The notes beneath the pieces are model-generated. The model saw only the letters and a list, made by a program, of their open reading frames with translations. It made no database searches and was not told the DNA's origin. Shown in pieces: positions 55,203 through 64,000 of a DNA stretch of 64,000 nucleotides. The stretch spans positions 2,073,934 to 2,137,933 of the forward strand of contig QRDG01000398.1 of the NCBI GenBank assembly GCA_012064385.1, written 5' to 3'. The position numbers and the translations under genes are program-made. Origin of the DNA: Puccinellia tenuiflora (Eukaryota; Streptophyta; Magnoliopsida; Poales; Poaceae). Positions within the stretch are counted from its first letter, which is position 1, and each line of letters opens with the position of its first letter.

Positions 55203-56390
55203 ACGAAATAGGCTTTCGCCCAGCTTTATAAATAAAGCAACAACCACCAAACAAGTATCGATACAAACTCAACACCACACGCTGGGGCATCAGCACACAC
55301 AAGCCCAAAACAAAAGAAATGAAAGCAAAGGCGAAGCGACTAAACGATGATGACCCACAACCGTTGCGCCCTCCGTCTCGGTCCCACCACGATCCAAGCA
55401 CTCCGAAGCGCCCTCGTACCAAGCAGCACCTTCAAGAAGGGAAACGCCGTCGACACGCCGCTGCTGCCCAGACCAGATCGGTCCTAGGGTTTCCCCCGGT
55501 ACGTAGAGTATAGTGGATATGGGATTCCCACGACACCCTCCAGGAAGGAATGGTGCCACTCGAAGGCGGCACCGCGTCAGGATCAGACCAGCTGATAGGG
55601 ATTTCTCCCGCCCACGTCCACAAAAAACCCTGGCACAAACGAGCACCACCACCCAGCTTCGCCTCCCACCAGCCTGCGCCACCACGATCTTGTAGTCACC
55701 GTCATCGGTCGTTTCGTGGTGCTGGCATGCGACCTGAACAACGGAGGTACACGACATCTACGGGACGGGGCACAGCAGCCTCGCAGCCACGCGGGAGGAA
55801 CCCACCTCCACCGCTGCGAGGCAGTCATCGACCGGACAGGGTAGCTAGAGCACACCAGGCCCTCTCTGGCCCGGCCGGGCCCAACTGGGCCCGTAAAGCT
55901 CCGGCCACCCGCTGCAATAGGCTAGCCGCAACGCCGCCGTCCCCGCACCCCGCCTGGTCGTCGCCTCCGCCGCCAGAGAGCCTCGCAGTTGCAGCGCCCC
56001 GGCCCGCTAAAGCCCATCTGGGCCCGCCCGAGCCCATCTGGGGCCGAGGTGGCCAGACCCGGGCCAAGCAGCCGCCGGCAGCCACCGCGGTCGAGAGGCT
56101 CCGCCGCGCCTCGGCATCGCAACCTGCACCACCCGGCCACGCCGGACCCCGCCTCCCTAGGAGCACCGCCGCCATGGCAAGGCCTCCCGCGAGACCTCCT
56201 TTGCGCGCGAGGAGAAGAAGACCCGCCGCCGCGCACCGCGGGCGCGCCGGCGCTCGCCGGCGGCGGCGGGGAGGGAGGAGGAGGGGAGAGACGGGGACGA
56301 AGGCGCGGGGTGCTCGCCTCGGTCGCCCGCGGGGACGACGCGAGACGAGGACCACTTGAACCGATTTTAGAACGCCTTTCAAATGTTTTT
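55203..56390 (-). mobile_element. Complete non-autonomous non-LTR retrotransposon, 15-bp TSD, no poly(A)
   Basis: Flanked by the identical 15-mer ggagataacagttcc at 55188-55202 and 56391-56405. On the minus strand the 5' half is very GC-rich and the 3' end is TTTATTTATAAAGCTGGGCG followed by AAAGCC and TATTTCGT, without a poly(A) run. Length is 1188 bp with no reverse transcriptase. Overlapping open frames on both strands (up to 269 aa on plus, 198 aa on minus) follow from high GC content and carry no recognised domain. Confidence 0.82.
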
Positions 56391-56405
56391 GGAGATAACA
56401 GTTCC

Positions 56406-57553
56406 TACTAGCTAGTATCAAGCAAACACTGGTTGTCTCTACATTGCCACCATCTGCTCCTTTTTACTATTCCCCTGTTTACACACATAAACAGTACCAC
56501 CATTGGTTGCATTCTGAGACCGGTTCGGTGATCGCATTTTGTTAACTTATGATTCCTGATGATATGATAGCAGGTGGCCGGGTGTCATTACGCTGGGATA
56601 TTTCAAATATTCCGGGTGCAGGGGGATTCCTGTACGGTGGACACCAACCATATACTGACATACAGCATCAGCATATGTTCTCTGAATCGTCCATCGACTG
56701 TGACCTACGGTCTATAGACTACTACGAGTTGAAAGCCTGGATCACCGTAGTTTGACTCTTCGATATGAACTATTAGTATGTTCCTTTTCCAGTTTCAGTA
56801 CAGGCTCAGCTTACAGTTTCTATGCTTATCGTCAAAGCTGCTATGAGAAATAAGTTGTGGAAAATCTAATACTTTGCTTGGTAAGTAAGATTAGATAAAT
56901 TCCACTAATGCTATCCAATTATTATCCTCCCATATTTCACCTCATATGCTTGGAGTGGGGTAATGTATTCTTTTGCAACTTGATTAAGACAAAAGCAGCT
57001 CTGCCAAATTGAATACAATCCACAGAGTGGAGCTTTAAAATGACCACCGGGTCACATGTATTTTGTAGATGGAGCCATCAATGTGCTATATTATAATTTT
57101 TACTAGGATGAGGTGGTTATTTTCCTTTCAAAACAAGAACAAGATTACAAGAATGCAAGAGGTCAGTGTCTATGGGGAAATTCTATTTCCTTGCGGTGTT
57201 AGGTACAGTTTGTATCTTCTTTTGGGCAGGTTGACTTGTAATACAAACAAAATTTGCGTTTGACCAAACATTCCTGCTATTGTTGTTGGATTTTATACTT
57301 CAAGGCAAATGCTCTTTTTATGCTAGCCTCTTTCTCAATAAGCATCGGTATTCTTGACAATTAGCAATCTCACACTATTATATTGTCAGATTTGTAATAT
57401 TGAGCGATGCTACTTTACAACTTAGCTATATCAACTCGGAGGACTTATATTGTTTTCCTGTATCTTCAAGATCCAGTTTCATCATCAACTGATCTACTAT
57501 TCGTTTCAAGAAAAAAAATCAACTGGTGTACTGTGGAATTCAGAGCATAGTCT
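56406..57553. other. Unassigned intergenic sequence
   Basis: No recognised element. A 68-aa open frame at 56549-56755 is preceded by an AG acceptor-like GATAGCAG but shows no known domain. Confidence 0.45.
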
Positions 57554-57562
57554 TTCAGTTAT

Positions 57563-57971
57563 GAGGGCGGCGTTTTGGTGCCCGGGAGCATATGCTCCCG
57601 GTATTTTTGACAAAATTTAAAAAATCAAAAACTGTTCAAAAAATTACGGAAAAAATCATGCACGTACCTGAGCATGGTGAGCATCGTCGTGAAAAATTTC
57701 GCATCGAAATGTTATCGTATGCGCCCTGGGAAAAAATGACAAAATTCTGACAGCAAATGAGATCCGAAAATTTGAATTTGCTGTCAGAATTTTGTCATTT
57801 TTGCCCAGGGCGCATACGGTGTCATTTCGTTACGAAATTTGTCACGTTGATGCTCACCATGCTCAGGTACGTTCGTGATTTTGTTTGGAATTTTTTGAAC
57901 AGTTTTTGATTTTTTATATTTTTTTGAAAATACCGGGAGCATATGCTCCCAGGCACCGAAGTGGATTTCCC
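57563..57971. mobile_element. Foldback (Mutator-type) MITE with ~190-bp arms
   Basis: Nearly the whole 409 bp is an inverted repeat centred near 57765. Outer arms carry GGTGCCCGGGAGCATATGC and its counterpart; inner arms carry GCGCCCTGGG...TGACAAAATTCTGACAGCAA and its complement. It is flanked by the 9-bp duplication ttcagttat at 57554-57562 and 57972-57980. Each end also has the 16-bp palindrome GGGAGCATATGCTCCC. No coding capacity. Confidence 0.85.
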
Positions 57972-58188
57972 TTCAGTTATACATTAGTTTAGACATGACA
58001 TCTATTTTACTCTGTAGATTGATCTCCTATGGATGCTTCTTTATCTAGCATCTCATTTTTGGCATGGACTAGTGTCCTAACCACATGGAATTGTAATAAA
58101 ATAATTGGGATCGGGATGAACATCTAGTGCCATGCTGTTCTAGTGTAACACCTGGTGTCTCACTGTCGTTTGTCTGTCAGTTGACAGT

Positions 58189-58369
58189 TATTTTTTTCGA
58201 ATTGGGGATATGACCCCTGCCTTTGCATCGAGTGATGCACACATCCTTTTATTGCATAGTTTCGAAATCAAGTTTACAAACACGGATCACATAAGGTTAA
58301 AACATGAATCAACCAACGAAAAATGACAACATAAAGCATCTAAGCATCCCTAATACGATTAATATGCTA
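58189..58369 (-). mobile_element. 5'-truncated LINE 3' end, 12-bp TSD
   Basis: On the minus strand it ends with GGGGTCATATCCCCAATTCG then A7. It is flanked by tcagttgacagt (58177-58188) and tcagttgatagt (58370-58381), a 12-bp duplication with one mismatch. About 180 bp, no coding sequence. The motif GATGCAAAGGCAGGGGTCAT is typical of wheat LINE 3' ends. Confidence 0.7.
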
Positions 58370-58381
58370 TCAGTTGATAGT

Positions 58382-58624
58382 GTATTACCTTCAGTTACCT
58401 GTATCAGTTCATCTGTTGTCGAGTTGTAGGCCGTGGTCCGTGGGCCGTGTGGGTGTCGTGTCGGCTGAGGCCAGTGGGAGTCAGATGCTGTAATTCAAAC
58501 CACCGATGAAGAACTATTCCCCGTCGCTTGCTTCTCACTTCTTCCTTCGACCCCCAAATCCCCTTTCTCTCTACAGTTACACCTAGGTTACTTGGTTAGA
58601 TCTTAGCATAACAGAACAGTCTTA
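58382..58624. other. Unassigned, leader-like sequence
   Basis: C/T-rich stretch CTTCCTTCGACCCCCAAATC and CCCTTTCTCTCTACAG near 58540-58580 resembles a gene leader, but no coding exon could be linked to it. Confidence 0.35.
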
Positions 58625-58969
58625 GATAGTGGAGATGATATTTTTTGCGAGAAATATCAGGATCTATTATAGAAGTTCACAAAAAGTACACAACATCCAA
58701 AACATAATAAAAATTACATCAAGGTTTTTGGACAACCTAATGACCACTACCGCCGCCAGGGCAAGCCGCCGACGCGCTGCTGTCGCCGCTCCCGTACCGG
58801 AGCCGTCCTGACGTTGTTGATAACAGCCGGGAAGTTTTCGTGCACGTGTCCCTAAGGACCAGCCGTTGACCAATATCGAACTATAGGGACCTTACTACAA
58901 CGATGAGCATAGATCCGAGGTCCCCACCCTCTCCGGACGTCGGAGCAGCAAGTAGAGGAGGAGGGGACC

Positions 58970-59429
58970 TGTCGTGGATATGGGACACGGGTACCCGCAA
59001 GGAGGATTAACGTGGCCCATCAGGGGTGGCCCAGTAGGCCGACTCCATAGTCAGATTAGGACAAGGACTAACCTTGCCAACTTGTAATAAAAGAATAGTT
59101 TGTATCCAACTAGGACTCGACATGTAAGCCGGCCTCCTCCACCTTTATAAGGAGGGGCAAGGCGCACCAAGAAAGGAGGATCAAGACAGACGGGACAGAG
59201 CCCGATAGATTAGACAAGTCCAACAGAGGAGTCGTCCCACAATACGGCGACTTCACCATGAAGAATACAACCTAGCCACAAACAGCACGTAGGGATATTA
59301 CCGGATGATGTTTCCCGGGTCCCGAAGCTGTATAAATCTTGTCTCCCGTGTCGTTCGTCTACTAACCACATCGACGATGCCCGCACGTACATAGTCCCGT
59401 ATTTTCACCATCGATTTATACCATCGACA
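58970..59429 (+). repeat. 5' LTR of the 3629-bp element
   Basis: 460 bp; TATA-like TTTATAAGGAGG near 59142-59153. Confidence 0.87.
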
Positions 59430-59430
59430 T

Positions 59431-59447
59431 TGGCGCCCACCGTGGGG
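59431..59447 (+). promoter_or_regulatory. Primer-binding site of the 3629-bp element
   Basis: TGGCGCCCACCGTGGGG begins two bases after the LTR end. TGGCGCC-type sites are used by many Ty3/gypsy elements; the tRNA was not identified. Confidence 0.7.
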
Positions 59448-60425
59448 CTAAGTGCGCGTGGATTCACAATTCGATGGGTCCAATCTTCATCAACGACGAC
59501 GGCGAGTTCATCACCGTATCGGTCAAGCGACTCGGACACATCAAGTTCTTCATCCACACGGCGGCCACGGGGGCTCGACATCAACATCACCCTCGTGTGC
59601 AGCTGATCAAATCCGCTGGATCAAGGTCTTCAGCGTCCCAGCCGACTCCTGCATCCGCGTCCGCATGCGAGTTCCGACTCGCGCAAGCAGCTGCCTGTAC
59701 CTGCGAAACTCCAGCGGCGGCCGGCTCGTGGGTACGAGATTCGTTCCGAACAGAGAAAGAAGAAAGAATTCTAGTCGGATACTGATTGGGCTGACTCACG
59801 GAGTACTACTCAGATACATATACTACTTCACGGTAATCGAGGAAAGCCAACGTGGAGGCCAAGGAAAGAAAAGGGCAATTCAAGGATGCTAGCAGCACTC
59901 ATGCGTGTACTCACGTGAAGCAATCAAGCAATCCAAGGCAAAAAGAAAAATCAGACCAGATGCTTATATGAGACAAGTCGGAAGCAAGTAAAAAGGCTAC
60001 TAGTACTACTTTGAGACACATACGGATCGAAGGAAGCAAATCAGAGAGAAAGTTGGACAGCTTGCGTACGAACGAGCTAATCAAAGTACAGACCGGTGCT
60101 ACTAGTACTCGGATACGCTGAATATCACCAGCAACACCGACTCCCGGTGATCGAGGTCATTCCCGTCGGCTCGTGAACGTCGTCGGCTACAGAAAATAAA
60201 CAGCTAAGTCGTCTTTTTATTTAAAATTTCATATTTTATTTATTCAGTTAAATTATATAAAGTCAGCCCCTTTAAGTTAATTCCGAGTTAATTCCAGGAG
60301 CTACATATCCGGTTTATGAAGAAATTGCAGAGATAATCCAGAAGATTACAAAGTGGCATATCAATTCGATCCTTGGAGGCTTAATTATAGCCAAATCTCA
60401 AAGTTGGGTTCTTTAAAAACCCAAT

Positions 60426-60690
60426 ATGGATTTCTAAAAAGTCGAGCTCTTAAATAGCTCGCACGAGATTTATTTAAAGTCGGGCTATCTTTGCTCGCAA
60501 CGGATTTCTCAAAGTCGAGCTATCTATTGCTCGCAACGGATTTTTCAAAGTCGAGCTATCTATTGCTCGCAACGGATTTCTAAAAAATCGAGCTCTCTAT
60601 TGCTCATAACAAATTTATCAAAGTCAAGCTATCTAATGCTCGCAATGGATTTCTTCAAGTCAAGCCCTTTATAGCTTGCATCGAATTTAT
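60426..60690. repeat. Tandem repeat, ~48-bp unit, in the 3629-bp element
   Basis: About five to six diverged copies of GATTTCTCAAAGTCGAGCTA followed by TCTATTGCTCGCAACG. Confidence 0.85.
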
Positions 60691-61255
60691 TGAAAGATTT
60701 ATTTTATTTACACCCACAAAGGGATTTCAAAAAAAATATCAACATCACTATATTGCGAGCTTACATATATATCATGAATGCCAAGAGCGTCCAAATGAGT
60801 TAGCACCGCAGAAGTGCTTCAGCAAAGATTACCAAAGGCCCAGAGAGCTATGCAACTAATCATTATGATCAATGTGATAAAGCCGGCTTCTCTACAGTAA
60901 GAGTTTTGTCGAGACACCCGGCGAGTGCGTCTTTATTAACTTTGATCATTAGGTCCTTGGGGGCTTATCTTTCAGGAAAAATTCAATCTTAAGACTCTTG
61001 GACCCGGCTTAAAAGCCAACTTGTCCCTGATTTTATCTGATAAGTTAGATGCAACCTGCGCAATATGGCTAGACTGCAGCCATGACTTGTTTCGAACTCC
61101 TATGAGGCCTAAAAGGACTTAGGAGGTTACGATCTTGTCAGAGCAAGCTGTTAGCAAAAGTCATGCGGGGCCTACTTATTCATCAGAATAAAGTCAGAAG
61201 GGTTATAAGAACCAAATCAGCTTAAGCATCAATCAAGTTCAAAAAGTTTTAGCTC

Positions 61256-61645
61256 TGAGATGCTACAGGCAAACAACCCGACATTTGGGGGCTACATGTT
61301 ATCAAGTTTTCAGTTTAAGTCAAAGGGAAGTTCAGAGTTGGGAGCTCCAAGTTGTCGCAGACCAACAACTCGATGCTTGGGGGCTACTCACGGATCAGAT
61401 TTTTCTACAAGTTCAGCATCAATCAAGTTCAAAAGTTTTTAGCTCCAAGTTGCTGCAGGCAAACAACTCGGCACTCAGGGGCTGCACCGTTCAAAGCTTA
61501 AGGACATGAGTTATACATCAAGGAGTCCCGTGTCGTCGCAGGCAAACGACCCGGCACTCGGAGGCTACATCATCTGAAAGTTATGATTTATCAATACAAG
61601 CTCCAAACTGTTACAAGTTAACAACTCGGCGCTTGGGGGCTATAC
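61256..61645. repeat. Degenerate repeat with GGGGGCTAC motif ahead of the 3' LTR
   Basis: About five copies of a unit of 80-110 bp containing CAGGCAAACAACTCGGCACT followed by GGGGGCTAC-like purine motifs (61287, 61379, 61477, 61560, 61635). The same motif, GGAGGCTAC, stands at 62128-62136 directly before the 3' LTR, in the polypurine-tract position. Confidence 0.8.
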
Positions 61646-61825
61646 ATATACCGGTGTAAACAAGCTCGAGCAAAGTCATACAACTCGTCAAAAGAACTCG
61701 GAAAAAATTCCGACTCGCTTCAAAACGAGCCAGCAGGAGAAGTCAGCAACATCTACGCACAACTCGTCAAAAGGACTCGGAGAGAAATTTCGACTCGCTT
61801 CAAAACGACCCGACAGGAGAAGCCG

Positions 61826-61995
61826 GCAACATCTATGCCAACAACTCGGCAACGTCTACATCGACGACTCGGCAAACGTTTACATCGACGACTCGGCAAC
61901 ATCTACGCCAACAACCGGGAACGTCTACATCGACGACTCGGCAACATCTACATCGACAACCCGGCAAAGTCTACATCGACAACCCGGCAAATGCT
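61826..61995. repeat. Tandem repeat, ~24-bp unit
   Basis: About seven copies of AACATCTACATCGACGACTC followed by GGC, with variants in the middle. Confidence 0.85.
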
Positions 61996-62136
61996 AAGTC
62001 GGGTGCCGCAACATCATCGACATCTACAGGCCGTCAAACAACTCGACACGGACTCCGTGTCCCAAGAAGACAACATCTACAACAAATCAAGACCTTCCGC
62101 ATGACTCTATGAGTCACCCGAAAACTCGGAGGCTAC

Positions 62137-62598
62137 TGTCGTGGATATGGGACACGGGTACTCGCAAGGAGGATTAACGTGGCCCATCAAGGGTGGCCCA
62201 GCAGGCCGACTCCACAGTCAGATTAGGATAAGAACTCACCTTGCCAACTTGTAATAGAAGAATAGTTTGTATCCAATTAGGACTCGACATGTAAGCCGGC
62301 CTCCTCCACCTTTATAAGGAGGGGCAAGACGCACCAAGAAAGGAGGACCAAGACAGACGGGACAGAGCCCGATAGATTAGACCAGTCCAACAGAGGAGTC
62401 GTCCCACAATACGGCGACTTCCATCATGAGGAATACAATCTAGCCACAAACAGCACGTAGGGATATTACTAGATGATGTTTTCCGGGTCCCGAAGCTGTA
62501 TAAATCTTGTCTCCCGTGTCGTTCGTCTTCTAACCCACATCGACGATACCCGCACGTACATAGTCCCATATCTTCACCATCGATTTATACCATCGACA
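62137..62598 (+). repeat. 3' LTR of the 3629-bp element
   Basis: 462 bp, colinear with the 5' LTR, followed by the TSD ggacc. Confidence 0.87.
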
Positions 62599-62708
62599 GG
62601 ACCTGTCAATTCCTAGTCGGAAGACGGCGAAGACAATGTAGACGGCGGCGGCTGCTAGCCTCACGGGAGGAAAACGTTTGGCTCCAAAAGATAGTGGAGA
62701 TGATATTT

Positions 62709-63240
62709 CATCCAAGTTTTCCGCCAGTTCTCTTTGCAGAGATAGTACCAGACTTGTATTTTGGTTAGGATAGCTTAGTTGTCATTATTCAAACAGTAGT
62801 GGAACAGTGTTTCCGTCTAGAAATACTTGTGGCAAGCAGCTGAGCAGTCGACCTGCCTTTCTAGGTGCTATGGCACTTTAAATTAAACAAATGACATTGT
62901 TGTGACAGAGTAACCTTGTAGATACTTTTGCGTTTCTGAAGTTTCACGGAGACTTCAGTATCTCCGCCAGGCACATCAAAGCAAGCTGCTGCTCGCAGAC
63001 CTTGCCCTGGAAGCTCTTTGAAGGATCCGTGTCATGTTTCGAAACAACGGTCAATAGCTGAAGTGTAGTCTGCTTTTTTCATGTTGAAAAAAAAGTGGCG
63101 GAAGCATTGAAGGCAGAAATGCATTTGGCCAGTGTTTGGCCCAACATGTGCTTCTAAACAACCAAAAGTTGTTTAAGTTCAAGCTCTAGCCAAACAAACC
63201 GGCCCTCCACCTTTCAACATGAAGAAATCACCTCATCAGG
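62709..63240. other. Unassigned sequence
   Basis: No element or gene recognised. Confidence 0.4.
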
Positions 63241-63271
63241 CGGCTCCTAGATGCTGGTGCTGATCCAGATG
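63241..63271 (+). pseudogene. Possible exon piece of an ankyrin-repeat gene
   Basis: Encodes RLLDAGADPD, the second-helix/loop consensus of an ankyrin repeat (LLxAGADPN). It lies between CTCATCAG (acceptor-like) and GTAAGG (strong donor-like). With the preceding bases read in frame it extends to LIRRLLDAGADPD. No neighbouring exon was found in the window. It may be one exon of a gene continuing beyond the right edge, or a relic. Confidence 0.3.
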
Positions 63272-63973
63272 TAAGGGTACGTACCTATTTATGTAGCGTG
63301 GTTCAAATACCAATTTTTTGTTTACCTAGCTTGTAGTTCAAATATCCAAAATAATAAATTGTAAAATATGATTTCTGTTGAGGAAGACGTTTAAAAAATT
63401 AGCTGTTATAGGGTTGTGGCTGGTACATGTGGTACTTTCCAGTAATTATTGCCCGATCTGGTAGAATTAATTATCAACTTTTAATTTATGTATCAATAGG
63501 TATCTTCAGGTGCACCTTTTTTTAATTGTTCTTGTGTTTCGATGCGCCAATTTTTTTAATTGTTCTTGTGTTTATTTTCATCGTGATGTTGCCCTTTGGT
63601 CTTCACCTAGGAGGAGAGTGTAATTTGGAGTTCATCATGGTTCAGTGAATAGCAAGTCTCTATATATCTATAGATTTCAAAAAAAATCAGTTTCATATCC
63701 ATAAAGAATTGGAGTCAATTTATCTTTTCCAAACCACATTTATGTACAAAATAGATTTTTCTAGAAAATATAATGGGACCACATATAAATTTTTGTACTT
63801 ATAGGCAATATGATGCCGATGCATAAAATCAATAACAATTTTCTGAAGGATCAAGTTTATGTACTTCTCTAAACATGTGAGCCCTAATATACCTTCCAAG
63901 TATGATCGGAAGAACCATATAACAATGATCATGATGTTACATACCTTATCTGAATATTCTGGATGTCAAGTTG
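63272..63973. other. Unassigned AT-rich sequence
   Basis: No gene recognised. A short duplication (CAATTTTTTTAATTGTTCTTGTGTTT and its neighbour, about 63518-63572) is visible. Confidence 0.45.
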
Positions 63974-63976
63974 TTC

Positions 63977-64000
63977 CACTAGTAGAAAACAAGCCTTCCG
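63977..64000 (+). mobile_element. Terminus of a CACTA (En/Spm) transposon, cut by the window edge
   Basis: Begins CACTAGTAGAAAACAAGCCT, matching the terminal inverted repeat of Triticeae CACTA elements. The preceding ttc at 63974-63976 would be the 3-bp target duplication. The element continues outside the window. Confidence 0.8.

Larger units (their letters stand above)
58970..62598 (+). mobile_element. Non-autonomous LTR retrotransposon, 3629 bp, TSD GGACC, repeat-filled interior
   Basis: LTRs 58970-59429 (460 bp) and 62137-62598 (462 bp) start TGTCGTGGATATGGGACACG and end TTTATACCATCGACA. It is flanked by ggacc at 58965-58969 and 62599-62603. About 24 differences between the LTRs were counted by eye (about 5%). 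The 2.7-kb interior begins with a primer-binding site and a short gag-leader-like frame (MGPIFINDDGEFITV, 59474 on) but has no protease, RT or integrase. The rest is three different tandem-repeat blocks. Confidence 0.87.
58644..62689 (-). mobile_element. Non-LTR insertion with 19-bp TSD, split by an LTR retrotransposon
   Basis: Flanked by gatagtggagatgatattt at 58625-58643 and 62690-62708, a perfect 19-bp duplication. Its own sequence is 58644-58969 plus 62604-62689, about 412 bp. On the minus strand it ends in GATATTTCTCGC plus a short A run. No coding capacity. The LTR element 58970-62598 inserted into it later. Confidence 0.75.

Noticed and set aside
55550..56359. 269-aa plus-strand frame, Pro/Arg/Ala-rich
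   Set aside because: It lies antisense in a non-LTR element with very high GC content; overlapping frames on both strands are open, so openness is not informative.
60426..61995. CRISPR-like array
   Set aside because: Units are degenerate, contiguous and of differing length, with no constant repeat separated by unique spacers, and lie in a plant LTR element.

Overview
The window is plant nuclear DNA, almost certainly from a Triticeae grass (wheat, Aegilops, barley or a relative). The evidence is a BARE-1/WIS/Angela-type Ty1-copia LTR opening with TGTTGGAAATATGCCC, deep nesting of LTR retrotransposons, Tourist, Stowaway, Harbinger, Mutator, Helitron and CACTA-type DNA elements, and one intron-containing plant gene. 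No bacterial genes, CRISPR array, tRNA gene or rRNA operon was seen. Most of the window is transposable elements. Many were delimited from their termini plus target-site duplications (TSDs) read by eye.

Layout. 1-2546: two minus-strand LTRs of one family, head to tail. 2547-23264: one BARE/WIS/Angela-like copia element. Its coding region is split by a Cassandra-like solo LTR carrying a 5S rRNA-like segment (2959-3240, TSD GATTT), a 2.27-kb solo LTR (3932-6196, TSD CCTTC) and a 13.4-kb chromodomain Ty3/gypsy element (6410-19826, TSD ATAAT). The copia RT-RNase H and 3' LTR follow at 19832-23264. 23723-31144: a PIF/Harbinger-like element (TSD TTA), split by a solo LTR (24309-30893, TSD CCCGC), which contains a Helitron (26207-29605), which contains a nearly identical 758-bp tandem duplication. 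31298-31594: a MITE.

31962-35978 (minus): the one credible intact host gene, a six-coding-exon WVD2-LIKE/TPX2-domain microtubule-binding protein of 347 aa. A non-coding first exon is proposed near 37.5 kb. A Tourist MITE sits in one intron and an LTR fragment lies about 0.2 kb upstream of the proposed 5' end. 38760-41021: a LINE with one stop codon. 41.7-46.1 kb: Stowaway, Harbinger-like and Mutator-like elements. 46.8-47.6 kb: a LINE relic. 48.4-62.7 kb: non-LTR insertions, all minus strand, with 12-19-bp TSDs; two LTR elements without recognisable enzymes (51992-54553 and 58970-62598); a Harbinger-like element; a gypsy-like LTR fragment; and a 409-bp foldback element. The last 24 bases are a CACTA terminus.

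The most unusual structure is the 13.4-kb gypsy element. Its 5' LTR lacks about 2.5 kb, including the promoter seen in its 3' LTR. Instead it begins with a 16-bp inverted copy of the LTR's own U5 end, so both ends of the inserted DNA are U5 ends, yet it has a clean 5-bp TSD. The same element carries an extra 409-aa ORF upstream of gag with two SUMO-interaction-like motifs. All family assignments are from recognition of motifs without database searches.
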